From Ichthyophthirius multifiliis (lineage: Eukaryota > Ciliophora > Oligohymenophorea > Hymenostomatida): DNA of 38,999 nucleotides. The number at the start of each line of letters is the position of its first letter. Positions within the stretch are counted from its first letter, which is position 1. Position numbers and translations under genes: made by a program. This document shows, piece by piece, positions 12,466 to 22,626 of the stretch. The notes beneath the pieces were generated by a model. The model saw only the letters and a list, made by a program, of their open reading frames with translations, was not told the origin of the DNA and did no database searches. The DNA lies in contig NW_004086156.1 in NCBI RefSeq assembly GCF_000220395.1, forward strand, positions 1 to 38,999, read 5' to 3'.

Positions 12466-12617
12466 AAATTTTGAATTTGTATGTATTAAAATAATTTATT
12501 ACAATAATATTTTTATTAAAAGTAAAAATAAATATTTTTATTTTTTTAAAAAAAAATATATAAATAGATAAAACAAAAATTTTAATATTAATAATATAAT
12601 TTATATATAAAATAAAA
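12466..12617. terminator. Convergent 3' spacer
   Basis: Only 152 bp separate the Whirly stop from the stop of the Q/N-rich gene on the other strand, so both 3' ends and their poly(A) signals must lie here or overlap the neighbour. No specific signal can be told apart from the A/T background. Confidence 0.4.
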
Positions 12618-13676
12618 TCATTAAAATATCGTCTAATTATTTGAAATATCACATGCATTAAAAGATATATTTGAACTTATATCATTTATTTAATTAACTA
12701 TATAATTAAATTTTTGATTGTTTTATTTTTGTTTTAATTAATTACTAAAATATCCTTTTTATATTAAAAAATATTATATATATAAATATTTTATATTTTT
12801 TATAATTATATACCTTTTAAATCTTCGCTCATATTACTAGAAATAGATAAATCATGAATAATTTAATTTTTCAATAGGTTATTAAATTTATTAGTTTTGA
12901 AATAACTAATATTTAAATTAGTACTATTACTATTATTTAAAATTCTGGAAAGTTCTTTTTCTTTATAAGTTTATTCACAAAGAACTTTTTAAGGTGGACA
13001 TAATTAAATCATAATAGGAGATTTTAATAGATTAGTAGCTAAATCAAGAAAATTAGTTTTTTGTTTTCTTATAAATTTAAATTGCTTATATTTTGGTTAG
13101 TTCTTTCAGTTTGTATTTATGTTTTTATATTATTATTATTATTTTAATAATCACCCTAAGAACATATAGGATATTATTTTTATATTTCTTTTTGTTTTTA
13201 TGGCGAATTATTTGTAGATTATTTTTATTGTGAACATTTCGAATAACTTTTATCTTTCATTACTTAGTTTTTTATTTTAGAAGGTATATTTTATAAATAC
13301 TTAGGAATTGGTGGAGATTTCGATTTATTTTTGATTGAGTTTTGTTTGTTTTAAATATTTTTTTAACAAGGTTATATTTATTAAAAATTACTACTTTAAT
13401 AAGTAGATTGTGATTTGATTTTTAGCTTGTTTTGGTTTTGATTTAGTTTGATTTCAGATGCAGTTTTTTATAATTAATGTTATGTTATATTTAAATTGTT
13501 TTCAACATCATTAATTCTTGGTTTTTTATATTAAATTAATTATTTTTAAGATTTTTATATATTATTATTTTGATTGCTATTATTAATAATATTTTCTTTC
13601 TTTTTTTTAATATTTATTTAAATATAATTTTTTTTTTTATATATATAACAAAATATACGTTGCTTTCTTATTTCAT
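12618..13676 (-). CDS. Q/N/K-rich protein, unidentified
   Basis: Not recognised. Exons, complement: 13659-13676, 12814-13599, 12618-12754, with introns 13600-13658 and 12755-12813 (both 59 bp). The start ATG is 13674-13676, followed by MKQESN and then KENIINNSNQNNN. About 313 residues, dominated by Gln, Asn, Lys and Ser, with a proline patch (KSPPIPKYLQ) and a more ordinary part (TNFLDLATNLLKSPIMI ... LCPPQKVLCEQTYKEKEL). The C-terminus reads YIVNQINDISSNISFNACDI. One frame slip is needed at the A6 run 13057-13062; with one base added the exon total is exactly divisible by three. Low-complexity composition suggests a disordered protein. It is convergent with the Whirly gene and divergent from the tRNA synthetase gene. 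Confidence 0.62.
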
Positions 13677-14309
13677 ATTATTTTTTGTTAATTATAATAA
13701 TTGCATTTTTAATTATTCAAGTTCTTATTATAAATTTTATTGAGTATTTTTTTCAATATTTTCTTTTCATATTTTATTTATATATTTTTATTTTGTTGAA
13801 TTGTTTTACTTGCTTATTTTTTTATATAATGAAATGATATTTAATTTTTATTTTGACTTTATATTTAATCTATTCCTATTATTACTAAATATTTCATCAA
13901 CTTTTTTATATTATATCCTTAATATTATTCTAAAAATCGTTTTATAAATTAATTTCTATAACATTCCATTTTTATTTTTTTATTATTGTTATTTTTTTAA
14001 TTTTAAAATTTTTATAATTTAAATTGTTTTGTAATATATAAAAAAATAATTTAAAAGCATATGATTTATTTAAATGAATCTAAATAAATTAATTTTCTAT
14101 GATTTAAACAAATTATAATTAAAATGAAAATTGTTAATGAATTTTGAAATAATATAGATATTTTTTAAATATTTGATAGAAAATAAATTAATATTATATT
14201 GTTTATTATAACTTTTAAATAATGGAAATGCATTATTTTAAAGATTATTTTTTAAATATATTTTAAATATTTTAAAAATCAAAAAAAAAAAATTAAATTA
14301 GAATAAATA

Positions 14310-14378
<69 letters not shown>

Positions 14379-14499
14379 AAATATCAAATAATACTAAATT
14401 AACTATAATATAATTAAATTCAAAAAAAAAAAACATTTTTATTAGTCTAAATTTATTAAAAATAAAATTGTTTAAATATTAAAATTAATAATAATAAAA
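13677..14499. other. Divergent intergenic spacer
   Basis: About 820 bp of A/T sequence between the start codons of the Q/N-rich gene (minus) and the glutamyl-tRNA synthetase homologue (plus). It includes a long (TA)n tract at about 14310-14373. Both promoters should be here. No ORF worth calling and no RNA gene seen. Confidence 0.5.
14310..14373. repeat. (TA)n microsatellite
   Basis: About 64 bp of uninterrupted alternating T and A, roughly 130 bp upstream of the synthetase homologue start. The perfect dyad could extrude as a cruciform. Confidence 0.9.
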
Positions 14500-16370
14500 A
14501 TGTACAATAAAATCATAAAAAGATTTTCAACTATATAAAGCAAGGCATAAATTAGAGTTAGATTTTCTGCTTAATCTACAGATAACTTTCTTTTAACTGA
14601 TTATCGTACTGCTTTATATAATTATTTGTTTGCTAATAAAAACCAAGGTTAATTTATTCTTAGAATATAAGATATTGAAAGTGTAAAAAAATAAAAATCG
14701 CTTTAAAGTATATAAACTTAACAATATTTAAAATTAGAGTAAAAAAAATAGCTTAGAATAAATTAAATATATAATTGATAATTTAAATTTTTACGGTTTA
14801 AAATACAATGAAGGTATAATATATATAAATTTAGCAAAATAATTACAATTAATATAATTAAAAGGACCATAAATTGAAAATATAGATAAGTATTAAGAAC
14901 ATGGACCTTTAGGACCTTATTTATAAAGTCAAAGGACAAGTATATATTAAAAATATATAAAAGAAATGCTTTAAAATGGAGATTGCTATTGTTGTTTTTG
15001 TAGTTCAGAAAGACTATAAAAAATTGAAAATTAATAAGTATAAAATAAATAGGCAATAAAATATGATAAACATTGTAGAAATTTAACAGATTCATAAATA
15101 TAGCAAAAAATATAAAATAAGGAAAAATTTTAAATAAGAATAAAAGTTCCATTAGGAGAAACAACTTTTACAGATTTAATTTAAGGAAAAATTTAAATAA
15201 ATAACTAATAGTTAAATGATCAAATATTAATATATTCAAATGGATATCCAACAAGTGTTTTCACAAATATAATAGACGACTATACAATGAAAATATCACA
15301 TGTAATTAGAGGAGATGAATTCATTAATTTTACTCCCCATTATTTTTTTATTTATGATTCTTTAAACTTTAAAGTTCCACAATTTGCCCATATTCCTTAA
15401 ATATAAATAGTAAATAAAAAATAGAAATTCATATTTTGTTTAAATAAAAAAATTTCATATTTTTTTTTTTTTTAAATAAAATAAAAATCATATTTTTTTT
15501 TAAATAACAAAAATTTCATATTTTTTGTTAACTTTTTTTTAAAAAAAGAACGAGAATGAAAAATTATCTAATAACCAAAAATTTTATAGTCTTAATTATT
15601 TTAGAGAAAATGGTTATTTACCAGAAGCTGTGAATAACTTTGTAGCTTTTCTAGGTTGGCATCCTAAATATTTACTAGATGAATAAATGCTAAAAGATAA
15701 ATTTAGTAAAAAAGAGGAAGTCTTATTTATGGATGAATTAATTTCTTTGGTAAATATTTATAATATATATTTTTTTACCTTTAAAAATTTATAGTTCAAA
15801 TTAGATTAAATATAATAAAATTATACATAACTTTAATAAAAAAAATTATTGTATTTGAATAAATAACATATTAAAAGTAAATATGAAAATATTAGTACCG
15901 AAATAGAAGTTTTAGAAGAATTTAAAGAAAAACTTTGTTAATATATGGATATAGATAGGAACGAATTTAATAAGTTAAGTGAATAAAATCAGTTATAAAT
16001 TTGTAATGTAATTAAAGATTTTTTATTTACTTACTAAGATTTTAAAAAATTCATTTATTTTTTTCAATAACCTACATAATTTTAAACAATTAACAAAACA
16101 GAATAAAAAAATTAAATAAAAATAATTAAAGACTTCATTTATATATTTAGTGCTTTAAAAAAATTTAACTAAAACTAAATAAATATATCAATTAGTAAAT
16201 ATATTTTTGAAAATTAACCGTTGAAAAATGATGTTGTTTTCGAATTATTAAGAACTGCTGTTTCGGGCTTTAAAAAAGGACCCCCAGTAGGTGATATATT
16301 TGAAATAATTGGACAATAAAAAACTATAGATAGACTATAATATTTTCTTGATAATGTATTAAATAAATGA
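14500..16370 (+). CDS. EARS2: Organellar glutamyl-tRNA synthetase homologue with degenerate active-site motifs
   Basis: Exons 14500-14707, 14757-15409, 15549-15749, 15795-16370; 1638 nt, 545 residues, near the usual length of bacterial/mitochondrial GluRS. The leader MYNKIIKRFST looks like a mitochondrial presequence. Family landmarks run in order: RTALYNYLFANKNQGQFILR (residues 36-55), GPLGPYLQSQR, YCCFCSSERL, SNGYPTSVFTNIIDDY, ISHVIRGDEF, FKVPQFAHIP, YFRENGYLPEAVNNFVAFLG, YLNKQHI, and a C-terminal anticodon-binding end RTAVSGFKKGPPVGDIFEII. Both catalytic signatures are lost. The PSPTGxLHIGG segment reads AQSTDNFLLTD (residues 24-34), with LLTD where HIGG belongs, and KLSKRHG reads KLSNNQK (292-298). 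Glutamate activation with ATP is therefore doubtful. It may be a repurposed or tRNA-binding paralogue, or a very divergent enzyme. Confidence 0.9.
15410..15548 (+). repeat. 139 bp intron holding four imperfect tandem repeats
   Basis: Second intron of the synthetase homologue, longer than its 45 and 49 bp neighbours. It contains four diverged copies of a unit like AAATTTCATATTTTTT followed by TTTAAATAA, between about 15424 and 15530. The length appears to come from tandem duplication of this unit with T-run variation. Confidence 0.65.
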
Positions 16371-16893
16371 TTTTATAATAATAATTTAAACATTTTTTGA
16401 TAATAATTTACTTATTAATAATTTTGTATTTCTATTATTTTCAATAATAAAAAAAAATATAAATAATTATGATTTTTTATAATATAAGGATAATTAATCA
16501 TTATATATTTATTTTATAGAAAATTTTGTTATTATTATTTTTTAATTAAATATTGCTTTTTTATGTATTTTTTAAGAATCTCTTATTTAATGTTTTTTAA
16601 ATTTTTTATTATTCGTAATTATTTATTATTACTAGTTTTCTATTTTAAAATTATATTTTTAAGTATTTTTTGTTAATATATATATATATATGATTTATTT
16701 TTTATTCGAATAAAAAGATAATTTAAATATGTTATTTTAATTATCAATTATTTGATTTTATTGATATTCTATTTGAAATATAATTTTTTGTTAAACTTTT
16801 CATAAAATTATTTATTTTATATAAAACAATAAATAAATAGTTAGATAATAATATATTCTTTAATTTTTAATAAAAACAAAAAAATATCAAACA
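16371..16893. other. Convergent intergenic spacer
   Basis: About 520 bp of A/T sequence between the stops of the synthetase homologue (plus) and the RING/TRAF-like gene (minus). No gene, hairpin terminator or RNA was seen. Confidence 0.5.
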
Positions 16894-17782
16894 TCATTCA
16901 ATAATCAAACTATAAACTTTTTGGATTTTATTTTTTATTTATTAAATATCATTTTGAAAATTCTAACATTAATCAGATAACTATTTTATTTTATAATCTT
17001 TTTAATTTAATAAAATAATCTTTTTTTATTAAAGTTTTTCACTCTGATTTTTTACCGGTTATTTTTTTTCTTTACATTATTAATTATGTTAAATAAAATA
17101 TTTTTAATTAATTTTAAGAAAGCAAAAATAACATCTTTTTAGTATTTTTTCACACGCATTTTAATAATGATTACTTAAATGCTTTCTTTTTAATTATTTT
17201 TGACAAAATTTACTTACATTAATTAATTATTTCTTAACAAACTTTATAATGTTCTTTAATTTAGCTAGTTTGAATTTTAGACTAACATCCTATACAATTT
17301 TAGTAGTTATCATTACAATTTAACTAATTGTCATTTAATGAACTTTGAAAATTGTCAAAACTATTATTTGAGTATTTAATAAATTAGTATTCGCAATTTT
17401 AAATATGATTAATCGCATTTTCATAATTCATTTATATTTTATCACATTTTTAATGTTTAAATAGAGGATCTGAATAAGGACATTATATTTATATTTATTA
17501 TATATATAAATGAAAAATTTAATGATCTTCATATATGTTTTATTAATTGCAAGTAGGACAATAAAGTATTTAATTTTAAGATGAATTTTATTACTTTAAG
17601 CAATTTAAGCAATATGATAAATTACATATTTTACAATATCTAATATTTTTAGTTAAGCATTTACATATTTAACATATAATTTTTTATAAAGTTTAATTAT
17701 CATTTACTCTTATATATTTAGAATTTATTTTTATTTATGGACTATTTTTTCCTTATATTTACTAATTTAAATTGCTTTACAT
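16894..17782 (-). CDS. RING/TRAF-type zinc-finger protein
   Basis: Exons, complement: 17175-17782 and 16894-17134, with a 40 bp intron; 849 nt, 282 residues. The start is ATG 17780-17782. Near residue 38 comes a cysteine-only RING-like cluster, CQICKC...YCKIC...YCLNC...CPTC, in which the usual histidine position is a cysteine. A TRAF-type finger follows (CPYSDPLFKHQKC ... YENAINHIQNCEYQ), then two C2HC fingers, CIGCQSKIQTSQIKEHYKVC and, across the splice junction, CYFCFLKINQKYFIQHNQQC. The C-terminus is a short coiled coil (IKQLSDQCQNFQNDIQQIKN). The last finger appears only after splicing, which supports the intron. Family knowledge suggests an E3 ubiquitin ligase or a scaffold. All-cysteine ligation is less common in E3s, so ligase activity is inferred only. 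Confidence 0.78.
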
Positions 17783-18158
17783 TTTTTGTTTTGTTTAATA
17801 AAAAAAATTTAAAATAAAGATTTTTTTTTTTTTATATATTTATTTTTATGAATATATTTAGATATAATAATATAAAATAAACTTTCCTCCCCCCAAAAAA
17901 AAAAAAAAGAATATAACTTTTTAAGTTAAAAATAAATAAAAATTTATCATTATTTTTAAAAAATTATATATATATTTTTTTATTTGGTAAAATTAAGAAC
18001 AATTATATGAATATAATTAAGCTTTCAAGCTTTTATATTTTCATTGTAAAATAAATCCTAGTTTTTATTTTTTAAAACAAAACAAAAATATATTATTTAT
18101 TTATTATATATTATTTAAAATATTAAATAAATATAACTATCAAAAAAAAAATACTCAA
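17783..18158. promoter_or_regulatory. Divergent promoter spacer
   Basis: 376 bp between two outward-facing starts. Besides A/T runs it holds a C-run next to an A-run at about 17887-17908 (CCTCCCCCC then A14), the only C-rich island in the spacers of this window. It is not a telomere repeat. Confidence 0.45.
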
Positions 18159-18371
18159 ATGGACAATTAAGAAAAAGAAAAATTTAATAAAGTTATTTCA
18201 GAGGCTTATGAAGAATTGATAGTTACAAGACCTGAAAAACCACTTGAGCATTTTATTTATTATATACTTTAAACGCTTCCAGAAGATTAAAGAAATAAAG
18301 ATTCAATAGTGCGTTAATTTTACAAAGAATATAAAGATAGTTACCTAAATAATGTTAAAAGAATTATTTGA
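18159..18371 (+). CDS. DPY30/RIIa-like docking-domain protein, 70 residues
   Basis: Single exon from ATG 18159 to TGA 18369-18371, with six in-frame TAA glutamine codons. The core ISEAYEELIVTRPEKPLEHF followed by IYYILQTLPED matches the DPY30/RIIa dimerisation-docking pattern (two amphipathic helices joined by RPxxPLxx). The protein is hardly longer than this domain. Relatives dimerise and hold an amphipathic helix of a partner; in ciliates they occur in radial spokes and in histone-methyltransferase complexes. Which applies here cannot be told. The tail, YKEYKDSYLNNVKRII, is basic. Confidence 0.68.
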
Positions 18372-18869
18372 TATATTTTATAATAATATATATTAAAGTT
18401 AAATTTAGAAATTTAACAATAATTTTATAATGATTAATTTTTGTTGTTGAATATAATTATTAAAAATGTTACTTTAGAAAATTTAGAAAAATACATATTA
18501 CATTATTTTTCATCAAAATTAAAATAATATACCATTCATTAATAAATTAAAAATATATTATTTAAGATATACAAATTGATTAAAAATAATAATAAATATA
18601 ATAAAACTTTCATTAAAAAAAAATTAATAAATATTTTTTTATAACAAAATATAAAAAAAAAAAAAGTTTTTTTTTTTTTTTAATAATTAAAAAAATTCAT
18701 CTTAAAATAAAATAATTATTTTTATAGAAAAAAATAAAAAAACAAAAACTGACTTTTTTTTTTAATATTTTATCTATAATTGTATATTAAATGATTTTAA
18801 ATATATAATATAAATCATAAAAAATATAATTTATTTCTATTTAAAAAAACTATTTTTCACATTTTAATA
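18372..18869. other. Convergent intergenic spacer
   Basis: About 500 bp of A/T sequence between the DPY30-like stop and the U1A/U2B''-like stop. Long A- and T-runs at 18650-18690; no gene or RNA recognised. Confidence 0.5.
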
Positions 18870-19265
18870 TCAAGCTTTCGCATAATTTACAGTCACTATA
18901 TTATCTCCGATTTTGAAAGTGGATAAAGCTTTTAAAAATATATTAATAAAACATATATATTAAAAATAAAAGAAAATACATTATAAAGCAACTCCTGCTT
19001 TAAATTCATCTTCATATTCAACAAAAGCAACTTTCTTCTAAGGGACAAGACGAACTTCCCTATATTTATATAAAAAATAGAGACATATATATATATATAT
19101 ACGTAAATAAATAAATACTTAAATCCTGGGAAAGGCGCAAAATATGCTTTAATAATTTCTGTATTTATATTAATAGGTAAATTTTCTAAAAATAAAGTAT
19201 GATGTGGTTAAATATAATTGTTTTGCTTTCATTATAAAATATAAAAAATTAAAGCGTATATAATC

Positions 19266-19300
<35 letters not shown>

Positions 19301-19836
19301 TTTATTAACTAATTCCTTATTATTATTATTATTTATTAGTATTTGCTTCTTTTGTTTTTTAACTTTCTTTTAATTTCTTTTTTATTTATCTTTCTTCAAT
19401 AAATTATTATGGATTAAACTATTTAGGAACTCTTGGTTATGTTCCATTTTATTATAATGTTAGTAAATCACTCGTTTATTTGGCAAAATTAATTTACTTA
19501 TATTTTTATATATATTATTAAATTATTATAATTAATATATACCATTTGTTTTCCATATAGCTTTCTTCCTTAACAGTTTTCTAAGGCTTTTTCGGCTGTG
19601 GGTATATCTTAGAAAGTAATAAATGCTTAACCTCTCATTTTAATATTTCTTTTGGCTTTAATTTAAATAACATCTCCGAATTCTTCAAATATTCTTTTTA
19701 ATTCGGGAATTAATTCATTTATTTTTACATTCTCATTTAAATTGTTTACATATAAAGTATTATTTGGTGGGATTAACTCTTTTTCGATTTCAATTATTTA
19801 CTCTTCTTCACCCTCTTATTTTTATTCTTCGATCAT
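18870..19836 (-). CDS. SNRPA: U1A/U2B''-type spliceosomal snRNP protein, two RRMs
   Basis: Exons, complement: 19543-19836, 19299-19496, 19119-19225, 18980-19059, 18870-18928; 738 nt, 245 residues. Introns of 46, 73, 59 and 51 bp. RRM1 (about residues 25-107): NNTLYVNNLNENVKINEL, then KMRGQAFITF as RNP1 and QMQINFAKQTSD at the end, all as in human U1A. A Q-rich linker follows. RRM2 (about 165-245): HHTLFLENLP, then FPGFKEVRLVPQKKVAFVEY, then STFKIGDNIVTVNYAKA and the stop. The family binds the U1 (U1A) or U2 (U2B'') snRNA loop. The sequence alone does not say which; some lineages use one protein for both. It opens with an acidic stretch, MIEEQKQEGEEEQ. The second intron carries a (TA)n tract at 19270-19297. 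Confidence 0.9.
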
Positions 19837-20129
19837 TTCTTTTTTAAATTTATATATATCTTTTATTATATTTAGTTTTTTAAAAATATAATAATAAATT
19901 TATAAATATTTTTTTCTATTTAGGACTAAAATATAATAAAAATTATATAATTATTTTATATATAATTTTATTATATATAAAAAAACAAAAAATTAATATA
20001 ATTATTATGTATATGTATATACATATTCATTATTTAATAAAAAAAACATTTTAAATTAATAATTAATACCACAAAATAAAAAAAAAAAACTAATAATAAT
20101 CCTTGTTTTTTGTTTAACAAAAAAAAAAA
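19837..20129. promoter_or_regulatory. Divergent promoter spacer
   Basis: 293 bp of A/T sequence between the starts of the snRNP gene and the jacalin-domain gene, with an A12 run immediately before the latter's ATG. It contains a short dyad, TATATGTATATACATA, near 20011. Confidence 0.4.
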
Positions 20130-21568
20130 ATGAATAATAAAAGTAACTAATAATTAAAAGAATAAGAAAATGAATAAAAATAAGAATGTCAATAAGGTTA
20201 AGAATACCAATAAGTAGAAGAATATCAATAAGAATAATAATAAGAGAATATAAATGATACTTTTGAGGATTCACATCATTTAGTTTAAAAATAAAATGAA
20301 GTTTATTAAAATTAGTAAAATTAAAAAATTATTATAAGGTTTTACTTACTTTTAAAATAAAATAAAATAGATCAGAATAAATTAAAAAAATTTAATTCTA
20401 AAATGAAAAATTAAGAAATTAAATAAAGAACATAGGCTTATAAATAGAATAATAATATTATAAAACTTCAAATATACAGAAGCCTTAATAAAAATAAATA
20501 AATAATAATTAAAATTAATCTGAAAAAATTATAGAAATTTAATAGTTTATATTATAAAAAGACAAAAATTTGTAAAAAATAAAACATTAAATTTAAAAAA
20601 TAACTAAGTCTTAAGAATATATAGATTACAAACAAAGGTACTATTTATAATATTTTTTATATTAATATAATTAATATAGAGTTTAATAAATAAATAACTA
20701 AATAAAAGAATAAAATATAAATCTAGAATAATAATAAAAAAAACTAACTTTATTTTAAAAACAATAATAATAATATTAAAAATAAATAGAAGTATTTGAA
20801 GATTATACATTGTAAGAAGAAAAAGTATTTTTTAGTATATATACTAGTATTTCATTAAATATATACATATATATTTCAAATAAATAGATATAATAATTAA
20901 CTGAATAAGCAAAAGATTATAAAATAAAAATAAAAGAACTATAAAAGTATTTAAAAGAATAAGAAAAATTATGTATTGAAAAAAATGAAGAATATTTATT
21001 ATTGAGTTAAGATTTTAGAGTAAAAGCAACCAAAATAGGTTATTATGGAAATCCTTTAGAAGAATAAAGTCAAGAATAATTATTAGATTTTTTAAAAAAT
21101 CAAAAAACTAAAAAAAAAGAGAACAAAATTCAATTTACAAAATAATAATTTACATAATTATGTGAATAATATTTGAATTTAAGAAAAAAAAAGAAAAATA
21201 AGAATAATAATTAATAATAGATGAATAATAGCTATAAAGTATTTTAAAATAAGAAAATTTTGAAGCATAGGAATTATAATTTAAATTAAAAGAAAAAGAA
21301 AAGAAAAAATATAATATATCATTAATATAATGAAATGAAAAGATTAATAAATTATAAATCTGAATAAAATTTATTTTAATAAAATAAAATACTAAATGCA
21401 AATTTTAATGAATAAAATTAATCAAAAGTATAATTAAAAAAATTATAAGTAAATCATAGTATTTAAAAAAAAAGATATGATAGAACTTTAATAGGTTAAA
21501 TTTATTAAAAAATTATTAAAAAAAATTAATAAAAATATATAATAAATAAAATTATAAGACTATATAAA

Positions 21569-21625
<57 letters not shown>

Positions 21626-22452
21626 TTTATATATTTTATTTATATTTTTCAATTTATTTATATATTAATAACATATTTATTTTATCTGTCTATAGAAATC
21701 AAATAAAATAATTCTTTTATTTATTTAGATGATTCTGATTTTATAAGTAATTTATAAGATTATAAAATTTAGAAGTTTTGTGTTTTTTTATAAAATAATA
21801 AAATTATTGGAATGCAAACATTTTATCAATTAAATAATGAAATAATTCCTGGTTTATAATGCTTGGGAATTTCTAAAATTTCAGATATTAAAAAATTATA
21901 AGTCGAAACTTTAGAAATATTAGATAATGATTATATAAAATACATAACAGGATTTTATACAGATGGTGTTGATTCTTTAAAAGTAGAAACTAATTTCGGA
22001 TATTTTTTATCGGTTGGATAAAATGATAGCTAAAAAGCAAACTCTTTTAAATTAGAAATTAAGAAAAATAATAAACTTTTAAGTATTTTCGGAACTTTAG
22101 ATTTTAGATAAAGTTATTATATATTTTATTTTTTTAATAATAGCTTTTTTTTTTTATAATAGTTTCTTAAAGTCAAGATGATTTATTTTTATATTCAATT
22201 GGAATTTAAGAAAAATAAATTTTTGACTAAATAAAAAATACTAATTTAATTAATTAAAGAAAAAATAAATTAAGCTTTGACTAATCTTAAAGATTATTAA
22301 TGGAAGAAAAGAAAATTAGAGTAGAAAGAATTATTTCTTAAAGAAAAAATTAATACTAATATAAAAAAAATTAATATCTAAAATAAGAAAAAGAAAGTTA
22401 TGAATATTTTGATACTATATAAGATAATATATAAATATAAAATGCAAAATGA
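20130..22452 (+). CDS. Coiled-coil protein with C-terminal jacalin-like lectin domain
   Basis: Exons 20130-20338, 20371-20637, 20680-20824, 20888-21494, 21696-22112, 22163-22452; 1935 nt, about 644 residues. Introns are 32, 42, 63, 201 and 50 bp. The first roughly 400 residues are Q/E/K/N-rich coiled coil (for example IKKIQFQNEKLRNQIKNIG). Residues about 420-585 follow the jacalin-like plan: IQKFCVFLQNNKIIGMQTFY, then LEILDNDYIKYITGFYT like the EYItsvsGyy strand, SLKVETNFGYFLSVGQ like the LtFkTN strand, NKLLSIFGTLDF, and LFLYSIGIQ. No signal peptide, so it is probably cytoplasmic. Between A9 at 21184-21192 and about 21300 the -1 frame reads more like coiled coil than the annotated one, as if two compensating one-base slips were present. 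Function unknown. Confidence 0.75.
21495..21695 (+). repeat. 201 bp intron with (TA)n tract
   Basis: Longest intron in the window. An almost perfect (TA)n run fills about 21572-21622 and accounts for much of the extra length. The acceptor is TCTATAG; a later in-frame acceptor (TTATTTAG) would also keep frame. Confidence 0.7.
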
Positions 22453-22626
22453 TAAAATAAAGTTAATGTAGTTAATTTATATTTTTAATTTTAAAAAAAA
22501 TAATGAATCAATAAAATATTTTAAAATATTAACAATGATTATAAAACATCTATATATATACTATTAATATTTTATCTATATATATATATATATATATATA
22601 TTTTTATGTATTTATATATAAATATA
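22453..22626. terminator. Convergent 3' spacer
   Basis: 174 bp between two facing stops, with a (TA)n tract near 22577-22601. It must contain both 3' ends; no distinct signal visible. Confidence 0.4.

Noticed and set aside
14763-15164. 133-residue hydrophobic ORF on the minus strand
   Set aside because: It lies opposite the well-supported exon 2 of the glutamyl-tRNA synthetase homologue; its Leu/Ile/Phe/Tyr-rich text is the antisense of A-rich codons.
17881-17908. C-run followed by A-run resembling a C4A2-type telomere end
   Set aside because: There is only one block, CCTCCCCCC then A14, not tandem CCCCAA units, and it sits between two genes.
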